A stretch of 64,000 nt of DNA from G965216255 sp965216255 (GTDB lineage: Bacteria > Bacteroidota > Rhodothermia > Rhodothermales > Bin80): assembly GCA_965216255.1 (NCBI GenBank), contig OZ244148.1, positions 2,294,001-2,358,000 of the forward strand, read 5' to 3'. Shown here piece after piece: positions 31,117-41,357 of this stretch (position 1 is the first letter of the stretch; every line of letters starts with the position of its first letter). Under the pieces are notes generated by a model. It was not told where the DNA came from, did not search any database, and worked only from the letters and a program-made list of their open reading frames with translations. Position numbers and translations under genes: made by a program.

Positions 31117-32838
31117 CTACCGGAGCTTCACTCTCAGCAGCTCGAAGGCGCAGGCCTGCAGGTTGGTCATCTCTCCAAGCATAGTGAAAGAGACGCCCTT
31201 CTTGCCGATCAGCGGCTCTACCTGATGCTTGCATAGCGTGCCCAGATGCCCCATGAGGACGGCAAAGCTCAACGCCTTGTGCCGCGTCCGTTTGGAGCGG
31301 GCTTTCTGCTCTGCAGAGGGCGAACGCCCTGCCGCATGGATGATACTACAACGGGCAGCCTTCTTGCCTTCCGGGTCATCTTCGGCAAAGAGTATAGGAG
31401 CCAGACGCTGCTTCATGTGCCATTCCACAAAGTAAGCCAGCATGCACAGAAAGACGTGGCAGATGACTCTCCGGGTCTTGTAGTGGTGGATGGGCCGTAC
31501 TTTGAGGTCCACGGTCTTGAGGCTCCGGAAGGCCTGCTCTACAGCGCTGAGCCGCTTGTAATCGCGCACCACCTCTTCCGCAGTCGGCTCCTTGAGGCTG
31601 GTGCGGATGGCATACATGCCGTCCAGGGACGCCTCGCTGGCTATGGAGTCCGCGTTGCGTTTGTAGCTGAAGAAGCCTTCCTTAATGTCCAGATCAAAAT
31701 GCTTTTCCATCTTCCACTTGCCGATGAGCTTCCCTACACGAAAGCTGATCGCCTTCATGCTACGCAGGGGATTACCTTTGCGCCGGGTGGCCACTACGAT
31801 CTTCTCCAGCGCTTTTTCGGTCTGTGCCAGCCGTCTTTCGCGGTTATACGCCGACGCCCTGGCCCGTAGCGGGTTGCGGCACAGGACGATCCGCTCCCCC
31901 GGGTAGACGGCGGTGGTTATCTCCGCGAAGCCTTGTTCGTCGAACAGGGACAGCTGCAGGTTTTCCGCTTCCACTATTTTGCGGATGCCGCTCTTCTTGA
32001 GGGCGGATATCCAGTCGAATCCGGCGGGTTTGACCTCTTTGCGTATGCGGGCCTCGGTAAGCAGGCCGCGGTCTCCTACGAGCACGATGCGCAGGAGGCC
32101 GAACTGTTGCTGGATCTTGGCAATCTGAGGAGCCAGCGTGTTGGGATCGGCCGCAAAGACTTCCACGGCCACGGGGCAGCCGTCTTTGCCGGTGAGCAGG
32201 CCGAAGACGATCTGCTTCTTGCCCTTTTTCTTGTCCCGGGAGTAGCCATACTCGGCCAGCTCGAGGGCTTCGCCTTCGACGTAGGTGGAGGAAACATCGC
32301 AGAGAACGAGAGAGCCCTCCTCGAGGTGCTGGCGAGCGAGACGCTCTTCGATAGTACTTTTTCGCTTCAGCAGCCAATCCATGGTCTGGTAGAGGTCGTC
32401 CTCGTCTATGCTTTCGAGACCGAGTTCGGTGCCGAGCGAATGGGTGGCGGAGTCCGGGTGCAGGGCTGCGCTGGTGGCGAGTTTGCTTTTGGGATTCAGG
32501 ATACGATCAGCGATAAGGGCGATGGCGAGGCGTCGCTGTTTGGAGTCTTTGGTTGCGATGATGCTATGGAGCTCCAGGTCACGGAGGCAGCCGAGTACGG
32601 CGGCGACGTTTCCATGGGGGATACCCTTGGTGAAGCGGAAGGAGTGTTGGAAGGCGTACTGGGGGTCATCGACGGCGATGCCCCCGCGCAGGAGGATGCG
32701 GATGTAGTCGATGATATCATCGGGGAGTTTGGAGATATTGGCGAGGGTGGTTTTGACGACTTTGCGGCCATGGCGTTTGCCCTGGCGGATGAGGTAGGTG
32801 GGGCGGGCTCCGCGATTGGGGACGGTGGCGACATACAT
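31117..32838 (-). CDS. IS1634-type transposase, intact
   Basis: The product has 573 residues, the full length of IS1634-family DDE transposases. An N-terminal region (MYVATVPNRGARPTYLIRQG) precedes the catalytic core with the first Asp in VLCDVSSTYVEG, the second in RIVLVGDRGLLTEARIRKEV and the Glu in RLSAVEQAFRSLKTVDLKV. No stop or frameshift is seen. Terminal inverted repeats could not be fixed by eye, so the element borders are open. Diverged dead relatives lie at 4.8-6.6 kb and 18.5 kb. The element lies between the sugar isomerase gene and a TonB-receptor relic. Confidence 0.92.
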   Translation of the reverse strand: MYVATVPNRGARPTYLIRQGKRHGRKVVKTTLANISKLPDDIIDYIRILLRGGIAVDDPQYAFQHSFRFTKGIPHGNVAAVLGCLRDLELHSIIATKDSKQRRLAIALIADRILNPKSKLATSAALHPDSATHSLGTELGLESIDEDDLYQTMDWLLKRKSTIEERLARQHLEEGSLVLCDVSSTYVEGEALELAEYGYSRDKKKGKKQIVFGLLTGKDGCPVAVEVFAADPNTLAPQIAKIQQQFGLLRIVLVGDRGLLTEARIRKEVKPAGFDWISALKKSGIRKIVEAENLQLSLFDEQGFAEITTAVYPGERIVLCRNPLRARASAYNRERRLAQTEKALEKIVVATRRKGNPLRSMKAISFRVGKLIGKWKMEKHFDLDIKEGFFSYKRNADSIASEASLDGMYAIRTSLKEPTAEEVVRDYKRLSAVEQAFRSLKTVDLKVRPIHHYKTRRVICHVFLCMLAYFVEWHMKQRLAPILFAEDDPEGKKAARCSIIHAAGRSPSAEQKARSKRTRHKALSFAVLMGHLGTLCKHQVEPLIGKKGVSFTMLGEMTNLQACAFELLRVKLR

Positions 32839-33052
32839 GGGTACTTGATTAGGAGAATGATCCAGGTGTAGTACTAGATATACAGATAGGTAAATAGGTG
32901 AAATGTAGTCAACTATCAGATCGGGAATAATGTGAACACGGGATGAAGAACGAGTGCATTACGTGGGCACCATGATTCGAAGTCATTACGAACTGAGGTG
33001 GCACAGGACTTCCCTGTAAATGGCTATGACCCCGCTACTTACGCTGAGATAA

Positions 33053-33855
33053 TTACCCGCAGAACACTCTGTATCGCACTAACTTTGGGGGGGGGACTTC
33101 CGTAAACACGTTGTCGACGTCGGCCGCAAACCGGTACGTATTCCTGTGCAGGCCGAATCCCGGTTCAAAGTCTACGATCACGGATCCTTCGTACTCGTCA
33201 AACACGTCCGGTCCACACGTATTGTAGTGCAGCCGGCAGGCTTCCCAGCCGGAGCGGTAGTTGAATCTCAGGACGCCGGACTTGTTACCCATGATTTGCC
33301 GCCACATGGCTACCGCGCGATGGCTCGGGTTTACGGATTCCAGCTCGTTCTGACGTCTGCGCATAAGAATTCTGAAGGAGATGGGCTCGGACAGCGGGGT
33401 GCCCAGGAACTACGTAATCCTTGGCTCCGCGGACAAATCGAGAAGCTACTGCCGCGTCCAGGTGTAGGCCACACTCACTATGCTGGCCCTGCCACCATAC
33501 TATTCCCGGTCCCACGACACGAGCGCGTCTTTTCCCGAGTGCGGCTATCTAAATCATTGGAAAAGAATTTGGCTTCAGCCAGATTCTCGACGCCAGCCAG
33601 AAGGTCGGCCTCGTCCAAAATGCGGCCCAATTCCGCCGTAATGACAATGTTGCCCGTAAGGGATATGCGGTCATCAATGGCCCTATCGAAGTAGTCCAGT
33701 GTCAGATTCAGACTTTGCGTCAGCTCAAATAATGCCCCAATGCAATAGCTGCAGGCCGTTTCCTCCGTGATCGGCTTGGCTCCGAGGCTCACGTGGGGTG
33801 CGCAGGGGGAAGCTAACCGGTTTCGACCAGAAAGTCCCCGGTGTTTGGCGACATT
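33053..33855 (-). pseudogene. C-terminal relic of a TonB-dependent receptor
   Basis: Scattered minus-strand blocks align with the C-terminal third of the intact receptor at 37,542-40,415. Near 33,840 the frame reads NTGDFLVETG then a stop, against TGDQLVETGQ. Next come KPITEETACSYCIGALFEL, TLDYFDRAIDDRISLTGNIV and AGVENLAEAKFFSNDLDS, and finally the end of the barrel around EGSVIVDFEPGF and FAADVDNVFTEV. At least one premature stop and several frameshifts or deletions are present. The part upstream of 33,860 is replaced by the IS21 remnant, which probably cut the gene. Confidence 0.8.
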
Positions 33856-33949
33856 TAGATATTACGGCGACAACAAATAAAAATAAAATGGGGCTTAAGG
33901 TGTTTCTGGGCGTGGATGGGCGAATTTTTCCAGCCAATCCACGTCTGAG

Positions 33950-35383
33950 ATGGTTACCGATGAGCAGGTCCTCCTTCTTTTCAAGTTGGTCGTGAAAAAG
34001 GATGTACCCATAACAGCGGCAGCGGCCAAGGCTGACATGTGCCAGACTACAGCGCGCAAATATGTGCGTCTGGGCAAGGTGCCGAGCGATACAGAGAAGC
34101 CCCACACATGGCGCACACGCAAGGATCCGTTCGCGGAGGTGTGGGATGAAGCCAGGGCTTTTCTGGAAGTCAATCCCGGCCTCGAGGTGAAGGCGCTCTT
34201 TGGCGAGTTGCAGCGCCGACATCCGGGCAAGTTCCAGCAGGGCCAGTTGCGTACGCTGCAGCGGCGCGTAAAGCAGTGGAAGGCCATAGAGGGAGCTCCC
34301 TGGCGATCGGCGATCGCCAGACGAGGTCTACTTCGACCAGGAGTATGCCCCCGGGGAGCGTGCGCAGTCCGACTTCACGTGCCTCAACGAACTGGAGGTA
34401 ACGATGCAGGGGCAGCCGTCCCTGCATCTGTTGTTTCACTTTGTGCTGGCATATTCCAATTGGGAGGCCGGCACGGTCTGCAGGTCAGAGAGCTTCGAGG
34501 CACTCTCGGAAGGCCTGCAGCATGCTGTGCAGGTACGCCCCGACTGCATCAGACGGACTCGATGAGCTGTGCGGTACGCAACCTGAAGCGCAAGAGCGGT
34601 GAAGACTTCACCGAACGCTATCAGGCACTGCTGCGCCACTACGGGATGGACTCGCGGCATACGCAGCCGGCGAGTCCACATGAGAACGGGAAGGTTGAAC
34701 AGCGGCACCACCGTCTGAAGCGGGCCATAAAGAAGGAGCTCATCCTTCGTGGCAGCAACGATTTCGAGAGTCGGCAGGCCTACGAGGCCTTTCTCGAGAA
34801 GCTGTTTGGGCAGCTGAATGCGGAGCGCCAGGAGTGCTTCAAAGAGGAGCAGACCTTCCTGGGGCCTCTGCCAAAGCGGTGCCTGGAGAGCTACAAGCGC
34901 TACCGCGTGCGGGTATCCAGGAGCAGCACGATACGCGTGAGAAAGAACAGCTACTCGGTGCAAAGCCAGCTTATCGGTGAGTGTGTCGACGTACGCGTCT
35001 TTGGCGAATGGGTCGAGGTATGGTATGGGCAGCGCCTTATGGAGCGTATGCCGCGGCTCTTCGGCGAGGGCAAGTACCGGATCGAGTGCCGTCACGTGAT
35101 CGACTCGCTGGTGCTGGGTCCGGGAGCGTTTGCCCACTACCGGTACCGGTCGGATCTCTTTGCCACGCACCGGTTCCGGATGGCCTATGACGCGCTGCGG
35201 CGCACACATAAGGAGGCTCACCGGGCAGACAAGGCCTATCTGCGCGTCCTGCATTTGGCGGCCAGGGAGAGCGAATCGGGCGTGGATGCGGCCCTCAGCG
35301 TCTTGCTTCAGCGCAGGGAGGCCATTACGGAGCAGGCTGTACGAGAATGGAGACACCGGTGCAGACTCCGGCTCTTTGTGTAG
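33950..35383 (+). pseudogene. istA: IS21-type transposase IstA, frameshifted
   Basis: The start MVTDEQVLLLFKLVVKKDVP and the helix-turn-helix region lead to an RNase-H-like core. Although one frame stays open throughout, the IstA sequence leaves it at about 34,315 and continues one frame over (DEVYFDQEYAPGERAQSDFT, with the first catalytic Asp), then returns near 34,545 before SCAVRNLKRKSGEDFTERYQ. The conserved Glu lies in SPHENGKVEQRHHRLKRA. Two frameshifts therefore scramble about 75 residues that contain the first Asp. A family-typical C-terminal DNA-binding region follows. It precedes istB remnants as expected for IS21. Confidence 0.82.
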
Positions 35384-35389
35384 CGGCTC

Positions 35390-36260
35390 CCGTGGTGGAT
35401 CTGCGCTGTTATGATGGCCTTCTGGAGCAGGCCACGATGGCTGCTCTTTCGGTGGAGGCGGCGCCATGAAGACGCCGCGACAGCGGATCTGGAGCGGGCT
35501 GTACACACGGGACTGAAGGATCTGCGCTTGCCGGCCATACGGGCCTGTTACCAACAGAAGGCCGACTTGGCCCGACGGGAGTCGATGAGCGCTTCCTGCT
35601 GGAGCTCATCGAGCAGGTGCAGCAGCAACGACATAGCAACCGAATTCATCGCTGGTTGCACCAGTCGCGGCTGCCACTGCGAAAGACGCTGGACACCTTC
35701 GATCGGGGCCGGTTGCCGGTACGGATAGACCACCACCTGAGCGTGCTCTTGGAGGAGGCTTCTTGGAGAGCCGGCAGAACGTTCTGGCCTTTGGGCCACC
35801 TGGCAGTGGCAAGACGCACCTGTTGTGTGCCCTGGGCCGGGAACTGATCTTCCAGCGGCGTCGCGAATACCATTGCAGCACGCTCGTGCAGGAGATGCTC
35901 AGGGCTAAACGGGAGCTGCGCCTGCCACAGCTCCTGAAGCGGCTCTCGCGCTACCAGGCGCTCACCACCCGTGACATAGGGTACGTCCAGCACAGCCGGC
36001 AGGAGACGGAGGTGCTGTTCCTACTTTTGTCGCAGCGCTACGAACGGGGCAGCGTTCTACTGACGAGCAATCCGGCGTTTTCGCAGTGGGAGCGCATCTT
36101 CAAGGATCCGATGACCACGGCAGCGGCCATAGACCGGCTGGTACATCACAGCGTGATTTTGGAGCTGAACCTGCCCAGCTATCGGCTGGAGGTCTCTAAG
36201 AGGCGTCACGAGGCCGAGCATCAAGCAGAGTCCGCTCCCGCAGAAGCCTTGCCGTCCTGA
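35390..36260 (+). pseudogene. istB: IS21-type helper ATPase IstB, frameshifted
   Basis: The N-terminal part is spread over different frames (LKDLRLPAIRACYQQKADLA, then RHSNRIHRWLHQSRLPLRKT). From 35,763 a continuous frame holds the AAA+ core with Walker A FGPPGSGKTHLLCALG and the later RYERGSVLLTSNPAFSQWE and DPMTTAAAIDRLVHHSVILE. The Walker B Asp pair, normally in LIIDDIGY, appears altered (TTRDIGYVQ). The gene is inactive. IstB normally assists IstA in target selection. Confidence 0.8.
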
Positions 36261-36473
36261 CGCCGTCCTCGCGCTCATAGCTACTCCTGACCCGCCATAG
36301 GCTCCAGGACAGACGCGGTCCTGCCACATGCCGCGTGCAGACCGCTGACCTGTTCGGCGGGCGGGAGGAACTCATGCAGTCCCGGCCTTACGCGAACGCA
36401 GCCGTTTCCAGGGGCTATGCGTCCCTCCGGTCGTGACCCGTGCCGGCCGGGGTCACAAAACTGAACTCGGCTT

Positions 36474-36517
36474 CGAGATTCGAGGCTTCGCAGCTAGCTG
36501 CTCAGCCTCGAATCTCG
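36474..36517. repeat. 14-bp perfect hairpin
   Basis: CGAGATTCGAGGCT and AGCCTCGAATCTCG form a perfect 14-bp stem around a 16-base loop that holds the palindrome CAGCTAGCTG. It lies just after the IS21 remnant and is not followed by a T-run. It could be a terminator, an element end or an old recombination site; the sequence does not decide. Confidence 0.5.
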
Positions 36518-36577
36518 GCCTTCCTTCTTAACCGCATCTTAATTGTCGTCGATGCCCTTTACTATTGACGTTGATCA

Positions 36578-36729
36578 CCGCTCGAAGCGTGCCCAAAACA
36601 GCGCTTACTACCACCGACTAAACGCTTCAGAAAGCGGGAATCAGCATTCGCGTTCCCAGACTGTGACCCATTGCCTACAAACACCTCCAATCCCGGCGAT
36701 TCAAGATCTTGGTGAGCGATGCGGGCTAA
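36578..36729 (+). repeat. 152-bp inverted repeat, left arm
   Basis: The segment from CCGCTCGAAGCG to GATGCGGGCTAA recurs in opposite orientation at 41,030-41,181 with equal length and about three mismatches. Outside these borders the two loci differ. The pair brackets the TonB-dependent receptor gene. No coding function was recognised in it. Confidence 0.88.
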
Positions 36730-36734
36730 GTACG

Positions 36735-36950
36735 GATCGCTGTAACCCTACACCGACCGTCGCGTCCGCTCATCCTCGCCGCCGCGCAACCCAGTCAGCC
36801 ATTTGCACAGGTCGTAGTGGGATGGCGTCTTCTTCCCCTCCTTGCAATCATCCCGATACTTCGCCACGGCCTGGGCCCGCAACCAGCCCAAATGCACGAA
36901 CAGCGCCTTTAACTCCGCGTGCTGGCGGGGGCTTCGGCCGGTTTGTGTAC
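36735..36950 (-). pseudogene. Possible TnpB/IS605 OrfB N-terminal remnant
   Basis: A minus-strand frame reads HAELKALFVHLGWLRAQAVA and then EGKKTPSHYDLCKWLTGLRG, which resembles the N-terminal helical region of IS605-type OrfB/TnpB proteins (cysteine/arginine helix, then the YDL...L..LR pattern). No RuvC motifs follow and the frame soon stops, at the border of the 152-bp repeat. The similarity is short, so this is tentative. Confidence 0.35.
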
Positions 36951-37469
36951 GTGCGGGCCATCGCTTGCGACGGGAGTCCGTAACTATATGCGCTCAGCAC
37001 TTGCAGGATCACAAACGCTGCCTTGTGGATGTGCGGTTCACTTATCCGTGAACTTCCCAATAATTTCCTACTCTACATAATTTCCCAACTCTATACATGA
37101 GATGAGTACATGGGCTGGCCATGGGAGCCGAGCAGTATTCCACTCACGGCGATTTGTGCATTCAACTCATCCCGCCTGTAGGCAGCCGGTCAATATCCGG
37201 AGACAGAAGCGCAAGTCGATCTCCGCACCGGTAAATCCACGTGTGGGCTAAAGCCGTTCCAAAGCATCGCTGATTCCTGCCTGCCAACAGCGCAGGGATT
37301 CATGACTACGCAGACGAAATCCTCTGACCAAAGCCGCAACGGTTGCCGTCACTTGTGCCCAAGTTCGGCTGGACGGCTGTGGCCGTGCGCGCAAGCCCCG
37401 GTGGATGAGCACAACACGCGTGAGCGCAAGTGGTCAGTCGGCGGCAGCCCAAAACTCCCCCCAAAGCAA
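36951..37469. other. Intergenic, no gene recognised
   Basis: Short frames on both strands show no family features. The stretch lies between a possible TnpB remnant and the terminator of the TonB-dependent receptor gene. Confidence 0.45.
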
Positions 37470-37496
37470 GCGGGCCTCCGGAAACCGGAGGCCCGC
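37470..37496 (-). terminator. Rho-independent terminator of the TonB-dependent receptor gene
   Basis: GCGGGCCTCCGG-AAA-CCGGAGGCCCGC forms a perfect 12-bp GC-rich stem with a 3-base loop, 45 bp after the receptor stop. On the minus strand it is followed by TTGCTTTGG, a weak T-rich tract. Confidence 0.75.
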
Positions 37497-37541
37497 ACAC
37501 GGAGCCGCCCCAAGCGGCGAGCTCAAACCACGATCTGGAGA

Positions 37542-40415
37542 CTAAAAGAGGTCTGCCGTAAAGCGGAGCACATAGGCGCGGCCATTGTAATCCCAGGGCG
37601 AGCTATCTACGCGTGCATTCCCCTGGCTCAGCGTCTCACCCGGGTGCGCAAGGTGATACGTGTCCAAGAGGTTATCGACACCGAAGGCCAACCGGTAGTT
37701 GTCAAGGAATCTGTAGCCGAATTCCACATCGAGTATCATCCGGCCCTCGAATTCATCCAGTAGGCTCTCGCCCTTCGACTCACACGAGTTGCTGAAACTG
37801 CGGCACGCAAACCAGCCGTCGTAGTAGCTGACGCGCGCCATGCCTTGCAGGGGTCCGCGTATATGCCGGCCACTCAAGACCGCACGGTGAAGAGGGTTGT
37901 GCTCTTCGAGCTCAACCTGGCGACGCGGCGTCAAAACGCTCACCGAGAAGGGGGTCGTCAATTGCCTGCCAAGGAATTCGCTGATCTGCGTCGGATCGGA
38001 GTGATCCAAAAGGGTCTGCTTGGTGTAATTCCACGCCAGAGTGACTACCGTGGCATGGCCTTGCTCATTCTCGGTGTCGTAAGCAAGCAGAAAATCGATA
38101 CCGCTAGTGCCCGTGTTGAAATCGTTTGAGAAGTACTTGACCTCCGACAGATTCTCCACACCTCCGAGAAGATTCTCTTCATCCATGATGTTCTGAATCT
38201 CCTCCGAGATCGCAATGCTGCCCGTGAGCGAAATACGATCCGTCATCGTGATATTGAAGTAGTCAACCGTGAGCGTCAGGTCCGGGGTAACATCCATCAC
38301 CGTTCCCAGGGAGAAGCTGCGGGCGGTCTCTTCTGTTAATTCTGTTCCACCTAGTGCAGCCGAAATCGGATGCGTTGGCGGGAGCTGTCCGGTTTCCACC
38401 AGTTGGTCACCTGTCCCGCTGAGTGCGGTCTGCAAGGCCCACAGATTGGCTTGGCCCGGTGTCGGCGCACGGAAGCCCGTTGAGGCCGTTCCACGCAAAC
38501 GGATTCGGTCCGTAGCACGGAACAGTGCCGCTACCTTGCCCGTCAGCGTAGATCCGAAATCGCTGTAATAGTTCTCATAACGAGCGGCCAGACCGAGCAC
38601 CAAGCTTTCGGTTACGTCAGCTTCGAAGTCGACGTATCCCGCGAAATTCGGTCGGTCCCACTTGCCCGCAAACTTCGGATTCAAGCCCTGGTAGCCGTTA
38701 GACCCAACGCTGAAACCTTGCGACGAATACGGCCCCACTTCGTAGGAAGTCGGATCACCGGCCACGGTTTCGAATTCCTCGCGGCGCCACTCGACGCCCC
38801 AAGCCACGTTCAATGGCGAGGCAAACGCCTCGATCTCCACGGGATACGACATGGCCGCGGCCACCGTGAGGTCCCTTTGGCGGTAGCCGCGAGGCTTGAA
38901 GGAAGTCGGAGTGTTGGGGCCTAGTGACGCATTGACCGTGTTGAAGATGAAATAGTCCAGAATGCTGGCGCCGTACCCAAGGCTGAAGTCCCACTTTAAG
39001 CCGTCGTCCTGCCCACCACGGACGCCGAACGTGCCGCTCAGGTCGCTAATTTCGGCGCCGAAACGGGGTGTAAACCCGCCTGGAAAGAGCTCATTGAACA
39101 GGAAGCACTGGCCCTTGTAGGAGTTGATAAAGTTGTCCACGGCCGCGGCATCCGCATCCAGGGACGGTAGCCCAGGCAGCTCCTTGCACACGATGTCGTC
39201 GCCCTCATTCAAGTCGGCTACCGCACGTACGGCGTTAGCGCCGCTCCCGAAACGGAACACAGCGCTGCGTGCGCTGCCCGTCCCCGGAGCGCGGAAGTAA
39301 AAGCCTCCCTCCGCCTCGCGCTGTCCAAAGCCGCCAAACGCATACACGTGCGCGGAACTGCCCACGTCGATGCCTGCATTCACGAAGCCTACGACCGAAT
39401 TCCTGACATCCGGGCTGCCCCAGATCTGCGCCGGATTACTCACCGGGTACCCGCGCGATAGAAGCAGCCCCTCGTCTGTGCGGAGGCCACTTCGAATCGT
39501 GGGGTTGGCGTCCCGGTACTCCAGGCTAAGGTTCACAAAGCCACGCTGCGTAAGCGGCAATCCAACGTTGACCGCTGCCAAAGAATTCCTGCCATTGGCC
39601 TCTTGGCCATGATCTCCGAAGGATTCCTCGTACTGCCCTCCCTGCAGGCGTACATGCACGCCGCTGGTGTTGGTGCGCAGCTGCATGTTGAATACACCCG
39701 CGACAGCGTCGGCGCCGTACTGGGCCGAGGCGCCGTCACGGAGCACTTCCATCCTGGAAATAGCGATGGTCGGGATCATGTTGAGATCAGCGCCCTGCGC
39801 CCCCGTGTTCAACGAAGATGCCAAGAGCGCCATGGACCCGGAGCGGTGACGGCGCTTTCCATTGAGAAGTACCACCACGTTGTCCGCAGGAAGCCCGCGT
39901 AGCGTGATCGGACGCACAAGCGTCGCCTCGTCATCGATGCCGTGTCGCTGCACGTTGTAGGATGGCACCTGGGTGCGCAATATTTCGTCAAAATCCGTGC
40001 TGGTCTGGGCTGCGAGATCACGCGGACCAAAGACGTCCACCGGTACGGCCGAGTCCTTCACCAGCCGCGGCAATCTTCGTGAGCCTACCACTACAACTTC
40101 TTCCAGATCCAACACACTCTCAAACAGACGCACATCCAGCGTCGTCATTCCCTCTGGCATCATTTGCTGCATCGTACTGTAGCCAACAAATCGAAATACC
40201 AGCGTATTGCCGACCTCGGGCACCTGGAGCGAATACGTGCCGTCCGCGCCTGTCGTTGTGCCAACAAGCGTGCCCAGCACCGTTACCGTCACTCCCGGAA
40301 ATGGCCCATCAGTCGCAGCGTCTGTAACCGTGCCCGTAACTGTTACTTGGGCACGCGTGAGCTGCACAAGAACCAAACATACCAACACAGTCAGTATCGA
40401 GGCGAGTTTCTTCAT
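37542..40415 (-). CDS. TonB-dependent outer-membrane receptor
   Basis: The product has 957 residues. A signal peptide (MKKLASILTVLVCLVLVQLT) precedes a carboxypeptidase-regulatory-like beta-sandwich (VTGTVTDAATDGPFPGVTVT), then the TonB-box-like and plug region (VVVVGSRRLPRLVKDSAVPV, FDEILRTQVPSYNVQRHGID, RPITLRGLPADNVVVLLNGK, DGASAQYGADAVAGVFNMQL), and a long beta-barrel ending in an aromatic residue (YVLRFTADLF). The family imports large or scarce substrates using TonB energy. No SusD-like partner is adjacent, so the ligand is unknown. The gene is bracketed by a 152-bp inverted repeat, and a dead paralogue fragment lies 4 kb away. Confidence 0.95.
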   Translation of the reverse strand: MKKLASILTVLVCLVLVQLTRAQVTVTGTVTDAATDGPFPGVTVTVLGTLVGTTTGADGTYSLQVPEVGNTLVFRFVGYSTMQQMMPEGMTTLDVRLFESVLDLEEVVVVGSRRLPRLVKDSAVPVDVFGPRDLAAQTSTDFDEILRTQVPSYNVQRHGIDDEATLVRPITLRGLPADNVVVLLNGKRRHRSGSMALLASSLNTGAQGADLNMIPTIAISRMEVLRDGASAQYGADAVAGVFNMQLRTNTSGVHVRLQGGQYEESFGDHGQEANGRNSLAAVNVGLPLTQRGFVNLSLEYRDANPTIRSGLRTDEGLLLSRGYPVSNPAQIWGSPDVRNSVVGFVNAGIDVGSSAHVYAFGGFGQREAEGGFYFRAPGTGSARSAVFRFGSGANAVRAVADLNEGDDIVCKELPGLPSLDADAAAVDNFINSYKGQCFLFNELFPGGFTPRFGAEISDLSGTFGVRGGQDDGLKWDFSLGYGASILDYFIFNTVNASLGPNTPTSFKPRGYRQRDLTVAAAMSYPVEIEAFASPLNVAWGVEWRREEFETVAGDPTSYEVGPYSSQGFSVGSNGYQGLNPKFAGKWDRPNFAGYVDFEADVTESLVLGLAARYENYYSDFGSTLTGKVAALFRATDRIRLRGTASTGFRAPTPGQANLWALQTALSGTGDQLVETGQLPPTHPISAALGGTELTEETARSFSLGTVMDVTPDLTLTVDYFNITMTDRISLTGSIAISEEIQNIMDEENLLGGVENLSEVKYFSNDFNTGTSGIDFLLAYDTENEQGHATVVTLAWNYTKQTLLDHSDPTQISEFLGRQLTTPFSVSVLTPRRQVELEEHNPLHRAVLSGRHIRGPLQGMARVSYYDGWFACRSFSNSCESKGESLLDEFEGRMILDVEFGYRFLDNYRLAFGVDNLLDTYHLAHPGETLSQGNARVDSSPWDYNGRAYVLRFTADLF

Positions 40416-41029
40416 CTTAATAAACCATGAATTTGGTGATGAAACGGCTTCAAAATAACGGACAGGTGTTGCGCCCGCTAACGGTGGAACTGGGTGTTAA
40501 CGCGGCTATCTTGCCCAAATGCAGAGCACTAGTCATGCTAATACATTAAGGTACCGTGAAGTCACAATATACCGCATACATGAGCACCAGGTTTAACGCG
40601 CCGAGCCTATAGCACACCGCGCTCACCAAGAGGAAAACCTCCCGCGCAGCGACCTGAATATCGGTAATACGAAATCCACTGGCCAAGTCAACGAATGCCT
40701 GTCGTATAAGGTTAATAATTTCTGATCAGAATGTAAAGCTTGACAGCGCATCCGTGGAAAATAAACACGGGCCTAAAGCAGCAAGTGTCAGATCTTCCGC
40801 GAGCTCGTCAAATACACGGTTCAGGCTGCTTCTACACTCAATCGGCAAGCCATGCCTACAATATAACTAGATTCCAATTGATTTTCTTTTCCGCACACCA
40901 ATCCACCGATTGTCTGTCCGCGCGGGAAGCTGCAGGATTGCAGATAGAGGCAAGGCGCGCGGCCCACGTGTGCCGGTGCACACCCTACTCCAATAGATAA
41001 TTGGCACGTAACGTGGCAGCGGCCATCGG
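40416..41029. other. Upstream region of the TonB-dependent receptor gene
   Basis: No coding frame with family features was found. The region must hold the receptor promoter (read on the minus strand). No regulatory protein site or riboswitch was recognised. It is noticeably richer in A+T than the coding regions. Confidence 0.45.
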
Positions 41030-41181
41030 TTAGCCCGCATCGCTCACCAAGATCTTGAATCGCCGGGATTGGAGGTATTTGTAGACAATGGGTCACAGTC
41101 TGGGAACGCGAATGCTGATTCCCGCTTTCTGAAGCGTTTAGTCGGCGGTAGTAAGCGCTGTTTTGGGCACGCTTCGAGCGG
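41030..41181 (-). repeat. 152-bp inverted repeat, right arm
   Basis: Reverse complement of 36,578-36,729, of identical length, with about three substitutions (for example TACCGCCGAC against TACCACCGAC). It lies upstream of the TonB-dependent receptor gene, so the receptor and its promoter region are enclosed by the pair. Confidence 0.88.
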
Positions 41182-41357
41182 AAATCAGAGCGTTTGTTCG
41201 CCTACCCGTGCTTCTTGGATACGTGTATCCAAGAAGCACAAAGCAGCGTCTATCAATCTCTGGAATAGGTCGGGCCAGGAAGTGTCTAAGGAGGTGAGGC
41301 AACCGTGGTGGCGTGCACAGCTCCACGCAAGTTGCTAAGCACGCCAGAGAACAGTTG

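Noticed and set aside
31933..32871. 312-residue plus-strand frame
   Set aside because: Antisense to the intact IS1634-type transposase; the acidic repetitive composition is a by-product.
30900..33000. Terminal inverted repeats for the IS1634-type element
   Set aside because: Weak matches such as TCACCT near both ends were seen, but nothing long enough to define element borders.
34436..35554. 372-residue minus-strand frame
   Set aside because: Antisense shadow of the istA remnant; no family features.
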